Below, piece by piece: positions 32,883-43,737 of a stretch of 64,000 nucleotides of DNA. Made by a program: the position numbers and the translations under genes. The stretch lies in assembly GCA_003994795.1 (NCBI GenBank), contig AP018269.1, forward strand, positions 6,103,687 through 6,167,686, read 5' to 3'. Position 1 is the first letter of the stretch, and the number at the start of each line of letters is the position of its first letter. The DNA is from Cylindrospermum sp. NIES-4074 (GTDB taxonomy: Bacteria > Cyanobacteriota > Cyanobacteriia > Cyanobacteriales > Nostocaceae). A model generated the notes under the pieces. The model ran no database searches, was not told the origin of the DNA, and saw nothing but the letters and a program-made list of their open reading frames with translations.

Positions 32883-34994
32883 ATGACTTCCCGGATTCGT
32901 TTTTTGATGTGCGCTCCTGACCACTACGATGTGGACTATGTGATTAATCCCTGGATGGAGGGAAATATTCACAAGTCATCACGCGATCGCGCCGTGGAAC
33001 AGTGGCAAAAGCTTTATCATGTTCTTAAAGAACACGCTATTGTCGATTTGGTTACACCCCAAAAAGGTTGGCCTGACATGGTTTTCAGCGCCAACGCTGG
33101 TTTGGTTTTGGGTAAAAATGTAGTTCTTAGTCGGTTTTTGCACAAAGAACGCCAAGGAGAGGAACCTTACTTCAAACAATGGTTTGAGGAAAACGGTTTC
33201 ACTGTTTATGAACTACCGAAAGACTTACCCTTTGAAGGTGCAGGAGATGCACTCCTAGACCGAGAAGGACGTTGGTTATGGGCGGGATATGGTTTCCGTT
33301 CAGAATTAGATTCTCATCCCTATCTTGCTAAATGGCTAGATATCGAAGTCCTTTCTCTGCGATTGATAGATGAGCGCTTCTATCACTTAGATACCTGCTT
33401 CTGTCCGTTAGCAAACGGTTATTTGCTATATTATCCCGGTGCATTTGATTCCTACTCCAACCGTTTAATTGAGTTGCGAGTCGCGCCAGAAAAACGGATT
33501 GCGATCGCCGAAGCCGATGCAGTAAACTTCGCCTGTAATGCGGTGAATGTAGACAGCATCGTGATTATGAACAAGGCGAGTGATGCTTTAAAAGCACGTC
33601 TTGCATCTGTGGGTTTTCAAGTGATTGAAACGCCACTCAAGGAATTTCTCAAAGCTGGTGGTGCAGCTAAATGCTTAACCTTGCGGGTGACAGAACCTGT
33701 ACAGGTGGATGTTCATGCTAATGTGACGGTAGAAAGCCGCATCATCCGCATGGAAGGACATTTACTGGATGCGGGTTTGATTAACCGCGCTTTAGATTTA
33801 ATTGTCGGTGCTGGGGGAAGTTTCCAAGTTCTCAATTTCAACTTGGGAGAACAGCGCCAAAGCACTTCCGCCGCTGAGGTGAAGGTGTCAGCACCATCCC
33901 ATGAGGTGATGGAAGAAATCATTTCCCGGTTAATTGATTTGGGTGCGGTGGACTTGCCCCACGATGAGCGGGATGCGAAACTAGAGCCTGTAATTCAAGC
34001 TGGGGTTGCTCCCGATGATTTCTATGTCAGCACGATTTATCCTACGGAAGTGCGGGTAAATGGTGAGTGGCTAAAAGTGGAAAATCAGCGGATGGATGGA
34101 GCGATCGCCATTTCCCAAACTGCTAATGGTATAGTTGCTAGATGTAAACTACTACGAGATTTAGAAGTAGGCGATCGCGTAGTTGTCGATGTGCTAGGTC
34201 TTCGCACCATCCGCAAACCAGAATCGCGGGAAGTCCGCAACTCCCAAGAATTCAGCTTTATGTCCTCCGGGGTTTCCAGCGAACGCCGAGTGGAATTAGT
34301 CGTTGAACAAGTGGCTTGGGAATTACGTAAAATTAGGGATAGTGGCGGTAAAGTTGTTGTCACAGCGGGGCCTGTAGTGATACACACAGGCGGCGGTGAA
34401 CATCTATCACGACTGATTCGAGAAGGTTACGTGCAGGCGTTGTTGGGTGGAAATGCGATCGCTGTTCATGATATTGAGCAAAATATCATGGGTACTTCCT
34501 TGGGTATGGACATGAAGCGGGGTATCGCCGTTCGTGGTGGACACCGCCATCACCTCAAGGTAATTAATAGCATCCGTCGTTTTGGCAGCATTCCCAAAGC
34601 TGTGGAAGCGGGAATCATTAAAAGTGGCGTGATGTATGAATGTGTCCAAAATAATGTACCTTTTGTGCTAGCCGGTTCTATTCGGGATGATGGCCCTTTA
34701 CCTGATACCATCATGAACTTGATTCAGGCCCAGGAAGAATATGCCAAACACATCCAAGGTGCGGAGATGATTTTGATGCTTTCATCGATGTTGCACTCTA
34801 TTGGCGTGGGGAATATGACTCCAGCGGGTGTGAAAATGGTGTGTGTGGATATTAATCCCGCAGTTGTGACTAAATTAAGCGATCGCGGTTCGGTAGAATC
34901 AGTAGGTGTCGTCACAGATGTAGGATTGTTCCTCAGTCTGTTAACACAGCAGTTGGATAAGTTGACAAGTCCATACGTGACTCAGGTAGGTTAA
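32883..34994 (+). CDS. agrE: Bifunctional arginine dihydrolase / ornithine cyclodeaminase (AgrE)
   Basis: A 703-residue bifunctional enzyme. The N-terminal half is a guanidino-group-modifying arginine dihydrolase that converts arginine to ornithine, CO2 and ammonium. Asn21, Asn70 (FSANAGLVLG), His167 (FYHLDT) and Cys263 (GGAAKCLTL) sit where the known ArgZ/AgrE catalytic residues are, one position off the Synechocystis numbering. The C-terminal half (from about 280; AGPVVIHTGGGEHL, GMDMKRGIAVRGGHRHHLK) matches the LOR/SDH ornithine cyclodeaminase part giving proline. In heterocystous strains it degrades arginine released from cyanophycin. Start ATG 32883. It has a hairpin about 90 bases downstream. 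Confidence 0.93.
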   Translation: MTSRIRFLMCAPDHYDVDYVINPWMEGNIHKSSRDRAVEQWQKLYHVLKEHAIVDLVTPQKGWPDMVFSANAGLVLGKNVVLSRFLHKERQGEEPYFKQWFEENGFTVYELPKDLPFEGAGDALLDREGRWLWAGYGFRSELDSHPYLAKWLDIEVLSLRLIDERFYHLDTCFCPLANGYLLYYPGAFDSYSNRLIELRVAPEKRIAIAEADAVNFACNAVNVDSIVIMNKASDALKARLASVGFQVIETPLKEFLKAGGAAKCLTLRVTEPVQVDVHANVTVESRIIRMEGHLLDAGLINRALDLIVGAGGSFQVLNFNLGEQRQSTSAAEVKVSAPSHEVMEEIISRLIDLGAVDLPHDERDAKLEPVIQAGVAPDDFYVSTIYPTEVRVNGEWLKVENQRMDGAIAISQTANGIVARCKLLRDLEVGDRVVVDVLGLRTIRKPESREVRNSQEFSFMSSGVSSERRVELVVEQVAWELRKIRDSGGKVVVTAGPVVIHTGGGEHLSRLIREGYVQALLGGNAIAVHDIEQNIMGTSLGMDMKRGIAVRGGHRHHLKVINSIRRFGSIPKAVEAGIIKSGVMYECVQNNVPFVLAGSIRDDGPLPDTIMNLIQAQEEYAKHIQGAEMILMLSSMLHSIGVGNMTPAGVKMVCVDINPAVVTKLSDRGSVESVGVVTDVGLFLSLLTQQLDKLTSPYVTQVG

Positions 34995-35082
34995 CTCTTA
35001 TCTTGCACTAATGATGATCAGCCCTAAACTAAAGTTTGGACTTCAAGCAAACTTTAGAAGACAGTCAACTAAAAATTAAGCT

Positions 35083-35107
35083 CTTAACCCGTATTAACGG
35101 GTTTAAG
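35083..35107 (+). terminator. Possible terminator hairpin after agrE
   Basis: CTTAACCCGT-atta-ACGGGTTTAAG, a ten-pair stem with one bulge, about 90 bases after the stop. There is no strong U tract, so termination is only likely. A dispersed GC-rich repeat (GCGGAGCGGCTTCCCGCAGG) follows at 35165-35230. Confidence 0.4.
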
Positions 35108-35237
35108 CTTTAAGCCGGAAATTTATTTCACGGCTAAGGGCAATTGATGCAAGATGTGAATTAAGAGACGAACCGCATTAGACGCGGAGCGGCTTCCCGC
35201 AGGGTAGGGCGCAAAGGACGCAAAGGTAAGAAAGGGA

Positions 35238-35744
35238 ATGGCAAGAGTAATTTTCCGTGGGGAGTTGCAGGTCAATTGGGTAAGTTTTATTGCTGATTTC
35301 TTATTGGCGGGTATGGTTGTGGGCCCGCCAATTGCCCCCTTTCTCGCTGCGTCTGGGGTATTTTTGCTACCGGGAATTGCGGACATTATTTATTTTTTAG
35401 GTAATCATGTCTGTCCGCAACCAGATATGGGTTTAGATTTAGCACCACCGTTTATTATGGCTGTGTGTATGCGCTGCTATGGCACTGTTACAGGTTTGCT
35501 GCTGACACGTCTGCTGTATGCAGTGACTGGTGGTAAAGGTGTTTATTGGTTAAGTCAATATGGCTGGAGTGGTGCAGCGTTTGCCAGTGTCTTGATGATG
35601 GCTTATCCTGTAGAGTTGGCAGCGCAAATTTTTGGTCTGTGGAATTTTAATAATTACATAGTTACGCCTTTTGGGCTGGTTACAGGTTTGGCATGGGGTT
35701 TGTTTACCATGCCAATTTTGCACTTTAACAGGCCAGCTTTATAA
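35238..35744 (+). CDS. DUF2085-family membrane protein
   Basis: A 168-residue polytopic membrane protein with about four segments (WVSFIADFLLAGMVVGPPIA, FLAASGVFLLPGIADIIYFL, GYGTVTGLLLTRLLYAVT-like, FASVLMMAYPVELAAQIFG). The family signature is HVCPQPDMGLDLAPP and AVCMRCYGTVTGLL, with three cysteines that may bind metal. Function of the family is unknown. Start ATG 35238 with AAGAAAGG before it. It stands alone after agrE. Confidence 0.75.
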   Translation: MARVIFRGELQVNWVSFIADFLLAGMVVGPPIAPFLAASGVFLLPGIADIIYFLGNHVCPQPDMGLDLAPPFIMAVCMRCYGTVTGLLLTRLLYAVTGGKGVYWLSQYGWSGAAFASVLMMAYPVELAAQIFGLWNFNNYIVTPFGLVTGLAWGLFTMPILHFNRPAL

Positions 35745-35791
35745 CTAAACCACATTTATTTTACATCATATTAAATTGTACATTTCTTGTG

Positions 35792-35812
35792 GGGTGGGCG
35801 AGACGCCCACCC
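35792..35812. repeat. Palindromic hairpin with GGCGAGACGCC core
   Basis: GGGTGGGCG-aga-CGCCCACCC. The core GGCGAGACGCC recurs, on the other strand, in the hairpin at 62542-62560, while the outer stem bases differ. Confidence 0.75.
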
Positions 35813-36009
35813 AAGAGATGCAAGTTAAATGTGGAACAGCTTATCTCCAATTTTAACGCACCTTTCAGCCTACTAAGAGATTAAAGTAAATCTACCGCTG
35901 GCGCGTTCTTCTGTTTTACTGTTCATAAAATTTTTGACTCCATTTTTAATTGATGCAACAAATTTAATAACAGACATTCTGTGTTTTTATGGTTTGTTAT
36001 CTGCTCAGT

Positions 36010-36321
36010 TTAATAATCGCGAATTTTAGATTTACTAGCTGATGTAGTAAAGTCGATAATAGAACTGACCAGAGCATTACGCTCTTTAAAACTAAGATGG
36101 CTACTTCTGTAAGATTCATTTAAAAAATCGATGAGCGCCAAACTTGCCGACTCCAATTTTGCTCTTTTTCTAGCTGCCCTCATAGCCTGATATAAGCTAG
36201 GATAAATATGGTTATTGCTAATCCCTATTTGCTCATCTAGCATCCAACACTTAAAGACATAACCTCCTAACACTGGTATTAATTCAATTAACCAGCCATG
36301 ATAGGAATTTTTATTTTCCAT
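36010..36321 (-). CDS. Small hypothetical protein
   Basis: A 103-residue protein starting MENKNSYHGWLIELIPVLGG. The start at 36321 has a strong CAGGAGGAATTGAGG site; an ATG at 36384 lacks one. It contains a predicted helical region (YQAMRAARKRAKLESASLAL...FLNESYRSS) and a Ser/Thr-rich C-terminus. Likely a small regulatory or structural protein; not recognised. The next gene upstream, on the same strand, is the response regulator at 36513, about 190 bases away. Confidence 0.7.
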   Translation of the reverse strand: MENKNSYHGWLIELIPVLGGYVFKCWMLDEQIGISNNHIYPSLYQAMRAARKRAKLESASLALIDFLNESYRSSHLSFKERNALVSSIIDFTTSASKSKIRDY

Positions 36322-36512
36322 CCTCAATTCCTCCTGTTGTTCAGTGATTAGGATATTGAGTATCCCCCACTCATATCCGAACAATAGGATATGACCTATA
36401 TATGCAATTGCTGTGCAGAATTTGTGCAGATTTTGTGCAGATTTTAAAATACACGCCCCAACACTATAGAATGTTGGGCAAAATAATAATTCTCTCCAAA
36501 GTGGTATTATTT

Positions 36513-37205
36513 CTATTTGAGGCGATATCCTAGTCCATGAACCGTTTCAATCAAATCTTCTGGCGCACCTAAAGCTCTCAGCTTTTGCCGAAGACATTTA
36601 ATGTGAGACCTAACAGTTTCCTCTACCGGAGAGTCGTCCACTGACCAAACCTGCTCAATAATGCTAGAACGGCTCAACACCCGTTTGCCATTGGCAACCA
36701 GCAATTCCAAAATTGCATATTCTTTGGGGGTCAATGTCAGAGGGTAACTATCATAAGTAGTTTCGTAAGTACTTGGATTTAGATGTAGCTTTCCCCAAGA
36801 CAGACTCACTGTAGCAGCAGAACTACCTCGTCTAAGTAAAGCACGAATACGAGCCATTAACTCTTCTAAGTCAAATGGCTTGGCCATATAATCATCTGCT
36901 CCTGCATCTAACCCAGCAATCTTATCGGCTACAGTATCACGCGCTGTTAACATTAGCATCGGTACGCTGGAATTACGATGTGCTGGACTATTTGCGCCAG
37001 CAGTACGTAAGCGTTGACAAAACCTCATCCCATCTAGTTTTGGCAGCGTTACATCTAGCACCACCAAGTCATATTTCATTGACTCGGCTGAGTTCCAAGC
37101 GGCTTCTCCATCTTTAGCCACATCTACTACATATTGGCGTCTGCTTAAAGCTTCTGACAGTAACTCCGCCAGTTGAGTATCATCTTCAACTATCAGAATT
37201 CGCAT
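36513..37205 (-). CDS. OmpR/PhoB-family response regulator
   Basis: A 230-residue two-component regulator. Receiver: acidic pair EDD at residues 7-9, phosphoacceptor Asp51 (VVLDVTLPK), Thr in LTARD and Lys in AKPFDLEEL. The C-terminal winged helix covers about 130-230 (LTPKEYAILELLVANGKRVLSRSSIIEQVW, then VRSHIKCLRQKLRALG). It should bind DNA when phosphorylated. It is divergent from a CHASE3 histidine kinase (start 37349), so the pair probably works together. Similar to the cyanobacterial RppA group, but that is only a resemblance. Confidence 0.9.
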   Translation of the reverse strand: MRILIVEDDTQLAELLSEALSRRQYVVDVAKDGEAAWNSAESMKYDLVVLDVTLPKLDGMRFCQRLRTAGANSPAHRNSSVPMLMLTARDTVADKIAGLDAGADDYMAKPFDLEELMARIRALLRRGSSAATVSLSWGKLHLNPSTYETTYDSYPLTLTPKEYAILELLVANGKRVLSRSSIIEQVWSVDDSPVEETVRSHIKCLRQKLRALGAPEDLIETVHGLGYRLK

Positions 37206-37348
37206 AATTTATCCCTTATTTAGCTGGAGGTAAGTAGGGAAATATTAACTTAATTTTATCACTTATTGAATTTTCCACTTTGTCTATGTTTATATAAAAA
37301 ACCATGCTAAAGAAAGCTTTTTTCGTTAACTTTAAAACTCGATAATTT

Positions 37349-38725
37349 ATGAAATGGTCTTTTCAAGGAAAATGGATTGCTGTAGGCTTTGCTTTAACTA
37401 TATCGCTGATGGGACTAGTTACTTTTGCTTCATTGAATAACACAACTGAAATCAAACAAAATGCTAATAAAGTACAGCATACTTATCAAACTCTCAATAC
37501 TTTGACAGATTTTTACGGGGCGATGTCAGTTGCAGAATCAGCACGGCGAGGGTATATTTTTTTGGGGAACAGACAGGATTTAGAGCGTTATCAAAATGCA
37601 GTGAAAAATATACAGTCTGAACTCAATCAGTTAGAAGGAGAGATTCATCCTAGTAGAAGTCAACAAAATAAATTTGCCTTTTTAAACTCATTAGTTAATC
37701 AAAGATTAGCTCTTTTGCAGCAATCAATAGAACTGTATCAAAAAGACACGACTGCTTTACAAGCGCAAACTAAAATTACAGAAGACAGCGTTAATATCCG
37801 AGAACGAATCCTACCTGTAATGGCAGAGATTAAAGCTGAAGAACAACGTTACCTGCAAAGCTCCCTAGAGCAATCTGCTTATAGTATTCACTTGAGAATA
37901 TTGATAGAGATATTAGGAACAGTTTCAAGTTTTGTAGTCGTTTCTAGTTTATGGATTATACTCAATCGCCAATGGATAAAACGCGACCAAATTAAATCTT
38001 TAGAATCTTCTCTTGCTCAAGAGAAAAAAATAGGAGAATTAAAAGTTGAGCTATTTTCTATGATTTCTCATGAATTTCGGACGCCATTAAGTGTAATTCT
38101 GCTTTCATCTCAATTATTACGAGAGATTCTTGAGGAATCTGTAAATGCGAAACAATTAAAAAATCTCTATCGCATTCAATCTTCAGCCAAATTAATGAAT
38201 CATTTGTTAACAGATATATTAACTTTAACTAGAGCAGAAGCAGGTAAGCTAGACTATAAACCTCAATTGATAAATGTAGAGGATTTCTGTTTAAATTTAG
38301 TGGAAGATTTACAGCTTTTTGGCACAAAAACACAGCCGATAAAATTTATAAATAATTGTCAGCGTTTTCGTACTCATCTTGATGAAAAACTCTTATACTC
38401 AATTCTCAGCAATTTACTTTTAAATGCAATCAAATATTCATTTCCTGACAGTCATATCTACTTGGCTTTAAACTCTGAACCAGAAGCTACAACTTTTCAG
38501 GTGATAGATGAGGGCATAGGCATTCCCCTAGCAGAACAACAAAAAATTTATGAGCCTTTTTATCGAGGGCAAAATGTTGAGAATATTGTTGGTACTGGGT
38601 TGGGATTAGCAGTTGTGAAGAAATGTGTGGAACGACACCAAGGAGAAATTTTTGTGGAAAGTAATGTAGGAGTAGGAACCACTTTTACTGTCAAGATTCC
38701 TCACAAAAATCAAGCATCAGTTTAA
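37349..38725 (+). CDS. CHASE3-domain sensor histidine kinase
   Basis: A 458-residue membrane kinase. An N-terminal TM segment (WIAVGFALTISLMGLVTFAS) is followed by an extracytoplasmic CHASE3 domain (residues ~35-185, with YQTLNTLTDFYGAMSVAESA and RRGYIFLGNRQ), a second TM (ILIEILGTVSSFVVVSSLWI), then HisKA with phosphoacceptor His241 (MISHEFRTPL) and HATPase (DEGIGIP, GTGLGLAVVK). It likely senses a periplasmic signal and passes phosphate to the divergently encoded response regulator at 36513. AAAACTCGATAATTT precedes the ATG. Confidence 0.9.
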   Translation: MKWSFQGKWIAVGFALTISLMGLVTFASLNNTTEIKQNANKVQHTYQTLNTLTDFYGAMSVAESARRGYIFLGNRQDLERYQNAVKNIQSELNQLEGEIHPSRSQQNKFAFLNSLVNQRLALLQQSIELYQKDTTALQAQTKITEDSVNIRERILPVMAEIKAEEQRYLQSSLEQSAYSIHLRILIEILGTVSSFVVVSSLWIILNRQWIKRDQIKSLESSLAQEKKIGELKVELFSMISHEFRTPLSVILLSSQLLREILEESVNAKQLKNLYRIQSSAKLMNHLLTDILTLTRAEAGKLDYKPQLINVEDFCLNLVEDLQLFGTKTQPIKFINNCQRFRTHLDEKLLYSILSNLLLNAIKYSFPDSHIYLALNSEPEATTFQVIDEGIGIPLAEQQKIYEPFYRGQNVENIVGTGLGLAVVKKCVERHQGEIFVESNVGVGTTFTVKIPHKNQASV

Positions 38726-38780
38726 CTGAGATTTATTTGAATATAGCCGTTCTCATTTGGTTTAAATACACCGCCATTCA

Positions 38781-38808
38781 GTAGAGACGTTACATGTAAC
38801 GTCTCTAC
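38781..38808. repeat. 28-bp perfect palindrome (dispersed family, copy 2)
   Basis: GTAGAGACGTTACA followed by its exact reverse complement. Compared with the copy at 12154-12183, the outer GTAGAGACGTT is kept but the centre has changed symmetrically (TTACATGTAA against TTTCATGAAA). Confidence 0.85.
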
Positions 38809-38865
38809 ATTGTGTATTGCACGTAACCGAGAAGCGCTATAGTGTCCACAAGAACTATAAACCTT

Positions 38866-39480
38866 TTAAGCTGTAAAAACCTGTTCCGCAGTTAATTGTA
38901 ATTGAGGAAAAGTCCGTGAGACAATTGTCTCATTACCTCGAAATGCTTGAGATTGGTAAATACCATTTTCATCAAGTAGATAAACAAATACTGTGGGAAT
39001 TTTGGGCTTTCCCAAATAACTACGACTACCTAAAGCTAAATAATCGACAATCCAGTATTCTGAGATTCCCAAACGCTGATATTCATCTAGCTTATCAATG
39101 TAGTCATCTTCCCAATTGCTAGAGATAACTTCTACTGCTAATTGCAGAGGTTCCAGCAGTGCTGAATAAGCAGCACGGTTTGCGAACCAGATGGTTTTAT
39201 CTACTACACTCACATCTGGTTGACGACCTTGTTCTTGACCATTGGCGTTTGTGGTTTTAATCATGATTCTACCTGACACCCGGTAATTTAATTGTTGGCG
39301 TTTCACTTCTACGTTTAGGGTGTCAGCGATAAAATCGGCTATGTCATCATGTTGTCGCGTCGCTAATATCCTCACAATTTCTCCATTAACGAGTTCATAG
39401 CGACTTTCTTCATCTGGTAAATTTTCGATAAACTGCTCAAAATTCAGCTTTTGACTGGTGATGATGGGTAATGTAGTCAT
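38866..39480 (-). CDS. Uma2-family protein (restriction-endonuclease-like fold)
   Basis: A 204-residue Uma2 (DUF820) protein, expanded in cyanobacteria. It contains NLPDEESRYELVNGEIVRIL near the N-terminus, then GRQPDVSVVDKT, the PLQLAVEVISSNWEDDYIDKLDEYQRLGISEYWIVD core with the acidic-...-E-x-x catalytic-like pattern of PD-(D/E)XK folds, and a typical TVFVYLLDENGIYQ end. Function is unproven. A 56-residue relic of another member lies at 62616-62786. Confidence 0.85.
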   Translation of the reverse strand: MTTLPIITSQKLNFEQFIENLPDEESRYELVNGEIVRILATRQHDDIADFIADTLNVEVKRQQLNYRVSGRIMIKTTNANGQEQGRQPDVSVVDKTIWFANRAAYSALLEPLQLAVEVISSNWEDDYIDKLDEYQRLGISEYWIVDYLALGSRSYLGKPKIPTVFVYLLDENGIYQSQAFRGNETIVSRTFPQLQLTAEQVFTA

Positions 39481-39492
39481 AAGGAAAGTAGG

Positions 39493-41262
39493 CTATTTAA
39501 CGCTTCTAAACCACTCAGTAATTCCTCTGGCTAGAGTCTTGGCCATTTTCTGCTGTTCTTGGGGGTTCATCACCTGCTCAAATTCATTAGGATTACTCAT
39601 AAAACCCAACTCCAGCAGCACCGATGGTGCAACAGTGGGACGTGTTAACGCCAAGTTATCCCAAAACACTCCGTAGGAAGGTCTACCCAAGTCCTTAACA
39701 ACATAGTTATGCAAAAATATTGCTAGGTTGTGCGCTTGGGGATTGTACCAAAAAGTGGCGAAACCCTTGATTCTTTCAGCATCGCCATCATCGGGTAGAG
39801 AGTTGTGATGAATTGAAAGTGCGATCGCACTTGCTTCTTTATTAATTATCGCCTGCCGTTCTACCAGTGACACGTCTTTATCATCTTCCCGTGTCATCAC
39901 CACCGTTGCCCCTTGCTTCACCAACTCATCTCGCAGTAACTTAGAAACAGTCAAATTCACATCTTTTTCTAAATACCCAGTAGGGCCAGCAGCACCAGGC
40001 TCTTTACCCCCATGTCCTGGATCAAGTAATATCTTAATGCCAGTTAGCGGTTGGCGTCTTTTGTACCCCATAGTAGGCGGATGCCGCAAAGTCAATACCA
40101 GGGTTGTACCCTCATATCTCAGCTTATATCCCCACTGTTGAAGCTTTTTGAGATTAAAGGTGTATTGTACCCCCCCCTGTCCCCCTCCTACAGGGGGTAA
40201 CTGTTGCCAATCTAAACGAGAAATTAGGGGGTTATCATCTAGACGAATAATGTCCGTTTGGGCAGTGGTATTGTAGAGAGTGAGAGTGAAAGTGCGATCG
40301 CCTTGTTGCACGCTCACAGGAACGGGAACTTGTAAGGGGAAAACTATCTCTGTCGCACCAGGGAGTTGACGAGATCCGACACTGCGAATTATAGTCCGTG
40401 GCGGGAGGGCGCCAGGTAAAATGCGGGTTTCCTGACTATTAATCCAAGCGCCATAATCTAGGCGCAACCATTCACCTTCCTGACCTGTGACTGTTGCCCT
40501 TGTCGCTTTAGGCAAAGGCGTGAGTCGAGAATTATCGGTACTCGGCCCAGTGCGAGCAACGCCTGAGTCTGATGTTACCTCAGCAACTGTTAATTGTGCA
40601 GGTGAGAGAATTTGAATTTTACCGGAACCTGGTTGAGTGATAGTTTTGCCATTTTGCGTCAGTTGAAACAATGGTTGTCCCAAATCGGCTGCGGCCGAAA
40701 ATGTAGTGCAACCTTGGTACTTTCCTACGCTAGACTGGCCAATGGGTTGATTCCGCCCCGTTAATATGCCGGAATTTGCAGGTAATTGTGCCTGTTGTGT
40801 TTGGGGTGTAAGTGCAACAGTTTGATTAGCCAGGGTGACAGAGACAGCGGCATTAGGGGGTGCGATCGCGCTAAAACAAATTAATTCCCCTGGTAATCTG
40901 GCAATATCTGTGGTGGGAGTTAGAGAATTTTTAGCGAAGGCTAACCCCTGTGGTAACTCAACTTGAGTTGTTAGCCTTGTTACCTGAATCTGAAGTTCTT
41001 GATTTTCATGGCGGACTCTAAACTTATTCTCTCCCAACTGCAAAGGGAAACTTGGGGAAAAATGACCAGCTTTGCTGCGGTTAATTGGCTGACCATTGAT
41101 GAGAACTTGTCCATCTGGTGGTGCTGTGCCCAAAAGAAATATTTTTTCCGTACTGGTTTGGTAGTTGGGTGGAGGAAAAACTATTACAAGAGATGGCTGT
41201 GCAAATGCCACAGAGGAGGTGAGCAGAAAGCTAAATATTACTAATCCTAAGAACTTTTTCAC
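39493..41262 (-). CDS. N-acetylmuramoyl-L-alanine amidase (amidase_3, AMIN domain)
   Basis: A 589-residue exported cell-wall hydrolase. The GTG start at 41262 opens a signal peptide (KKFLGLVIFSFLLTSSVAFA). Middle portions include an SH3-like segment (SRLTPLPKATRATVTGQEGEWLRL), an AMIN-like region (ATEIVFPLQVPVPVSV...), and the C-terminal amidase_3 domain with the zinc ligands ILLDPGHGG, YLEKDVNL and SIHHNS and the catalytic Glu in LLELGFMSN. It cleaves the amide between MurNAc and the stem peptide, needed for cell separation or, in filamentous strains, septal junction pores. A glycine-rich loop (PPVGGGQGGVQY) is encoded by a C/G run near 40165-40200. Confidence 0.9.
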   Translation of the reverse strand: MKKFLGLVIFSFLLTSSVAFAQPSLVIVFPPPNYQTSTEKIFLLGTAPPDGQVLINGQPINRSKAGHFSPSFPLQLGENKFRVRHENQELQIQVTRLTTQVELPQGLAFAKNSLTPTTDIARLPGELICFSAIAPPNAAVSVTLANQTVALTPQTQQAQLPANSGILTGRNQPIGQSSVGKYQGCTTFSAAADLGQPLFQLTQNGKTITQPGSGKIQILSPAQLTVAEVTSDSGVARTGPSTDNSRLTPLPKATRATVTGQEGEWLRLDYGAWINSQETRILPGALPPRTIIRSVGSRQLPGATEIVFPLQVPVPVSVQQGDRTFTLTLYNTTAQTDIIRLDDNPLISRLDWQQLPPVGGGQGGVQYTFNLKKLQQWGYKLRYEGTTLVLTLRHPPTMGYKRRQPLTGIKILLDPGHGGKEPGAAGPTGYLEKDVNLTVSKLLRDELVKQGATVVMTREDDKDVSLVERQAIINKEASAIALSIHHNSLPDDGDAERIKGFATFWYNPQAHNLAIFLHNYVVKDLGRPSYGVFWDNLALTRPTVAPSVLLELGFMSNPNEFEQVMNPQEQQKMAKTLARGITEWFRSVK

Positions 41263-41323
41263 GGCAGAATCACAGAAGATATCACAAGAGTGACTGTGGC
41301 ACAATGACGGGATGTATTTTTAG

Positions 41324-42985
<1,662 letters not shown>

Positions 42986-43129
42986 AAACCTCAAAATCAG
43001 CGAAGTTCAGATGCCTGCGGCAACCCCTGCGGTGTAAGGTGGAAGCCGCCACTCCGACTTCTCCCAAAACTCAAAATTGCAATTTTGAATTGGGGGACTT
43101 GATTTTTTTGAGGAAGTTGTGTCTCCAAC

Positions 43130-43183
43130 TGGGTAAAATTACTTTACAAGAGGAAAGAATATATAGTTAATTTTGAGGAAATT
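43130..43183 (+). repeat. Partial tandem duplication of the next gene's 5' end
   Basis: TGGGTAAAATTACTTTACAA, then AGGAAAGAATATATAGTTAA, matches the start of the gene at 43186 (offset 65 bases, nearly identical over about 50 bases). Translated it reads WVKLLYKRKEYIVNFEE, the start of the 66-residue repeat. 65 is not a multiple of 3, so this copy is out of frame with the gene. Confidence 0.75.
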
Positions 43184-43185
43184 TT

Positions 43186-43620
43186 GTGGCGTATTGGGTA
43201 AAATTACTTTACGAGAGGAAAGAATATGTAGTCAATTTTGACCGTATTAATACTTTTTGTTATGAAAAAAACGGCAGAGTTACATTTTGGTTACCTGATT
43301 CTGCTATGCCAATAGTCATTAGCCCACACAATAACTTGGAAGACTATCAAAAAATTCTACAATACCTAGAAAATGTAGCAGGATTAGAGCTAGAAAATGC
43401 TCACTGGGTAAAAATAATTTACGATAGAAAAGAATATGTGATTAACCTCACCTGCATTAGTTCTTTTTGTTGTGAAACGAACGGCAGAATTACTTTTTGG
43501 TTGCCAGATGTGACTATCCCTATCATCATCAATCCTGCGAACAATCCAGAATCCTATGATAAAGTTTTGCAATACGTTCAGCAAACAACAGGATATTCTT
43601 TGTCACCAAGTGCTGAGTGA
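43186..43620 (+). CDS. Small protein made of two tandem repeats
   Basis: A 144-residue protein consisting of two copies of a roughly 70-residue unit: xxWVKLLYERKEYVVNFDRI, NTFCYEKNGRVTFWLPD and xPIVISPHNNLEDYQKILQYL, then HWVKIIYDRKEYVINLTCI, SSFCCETNGRITFWLPD and IPIIINPANNPESYDKVLQYV. Identity between copies is about half. The beta-rich unit with a short helix looks like a small domain of unknown function. The GTG start at 43186 follows GAGGAAATTTT. A third, truncated copy of the unit's start precedes the gene. Confidence 0.75.
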   Translation: MAYWVKLLYERKEYVVNFDRINTFCYEKNGRVTFWLPDSAMPIVISPHNNLEDYQKILQYLENVAGLELENAHWVKIIYDRKEYVINLTCISSFCCETNGRITFWLPDVTIPIIINPANNPESYDKVLQYVQQTTGYSLSPSAE

Positions 43621-43737
43621 TGTCAGGGATTAGTTATTAACGGTTTCAAAATTCTTTTAAATCTGATTTTAAAGTGAAAAATAAAATTTTAATGTATTTG
43701 GAACCACAGATGCACACAGATAAACACAGATAATTGG

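Noticed and set aside
36513-38725. Assigning the kinase/regulator pair to RppA/RppB
   Set aside because: The gene order is divergent and the kinase has a CHASE3 domain; the family resemblance alone does not justify the gene symbols.
40160-40200. C/G run in the amidase gene as possible phase-variation tract
   Set aside because: It encodes a plausible glycine-rich loop and the frame is intact; one sequence cannot show length variation.
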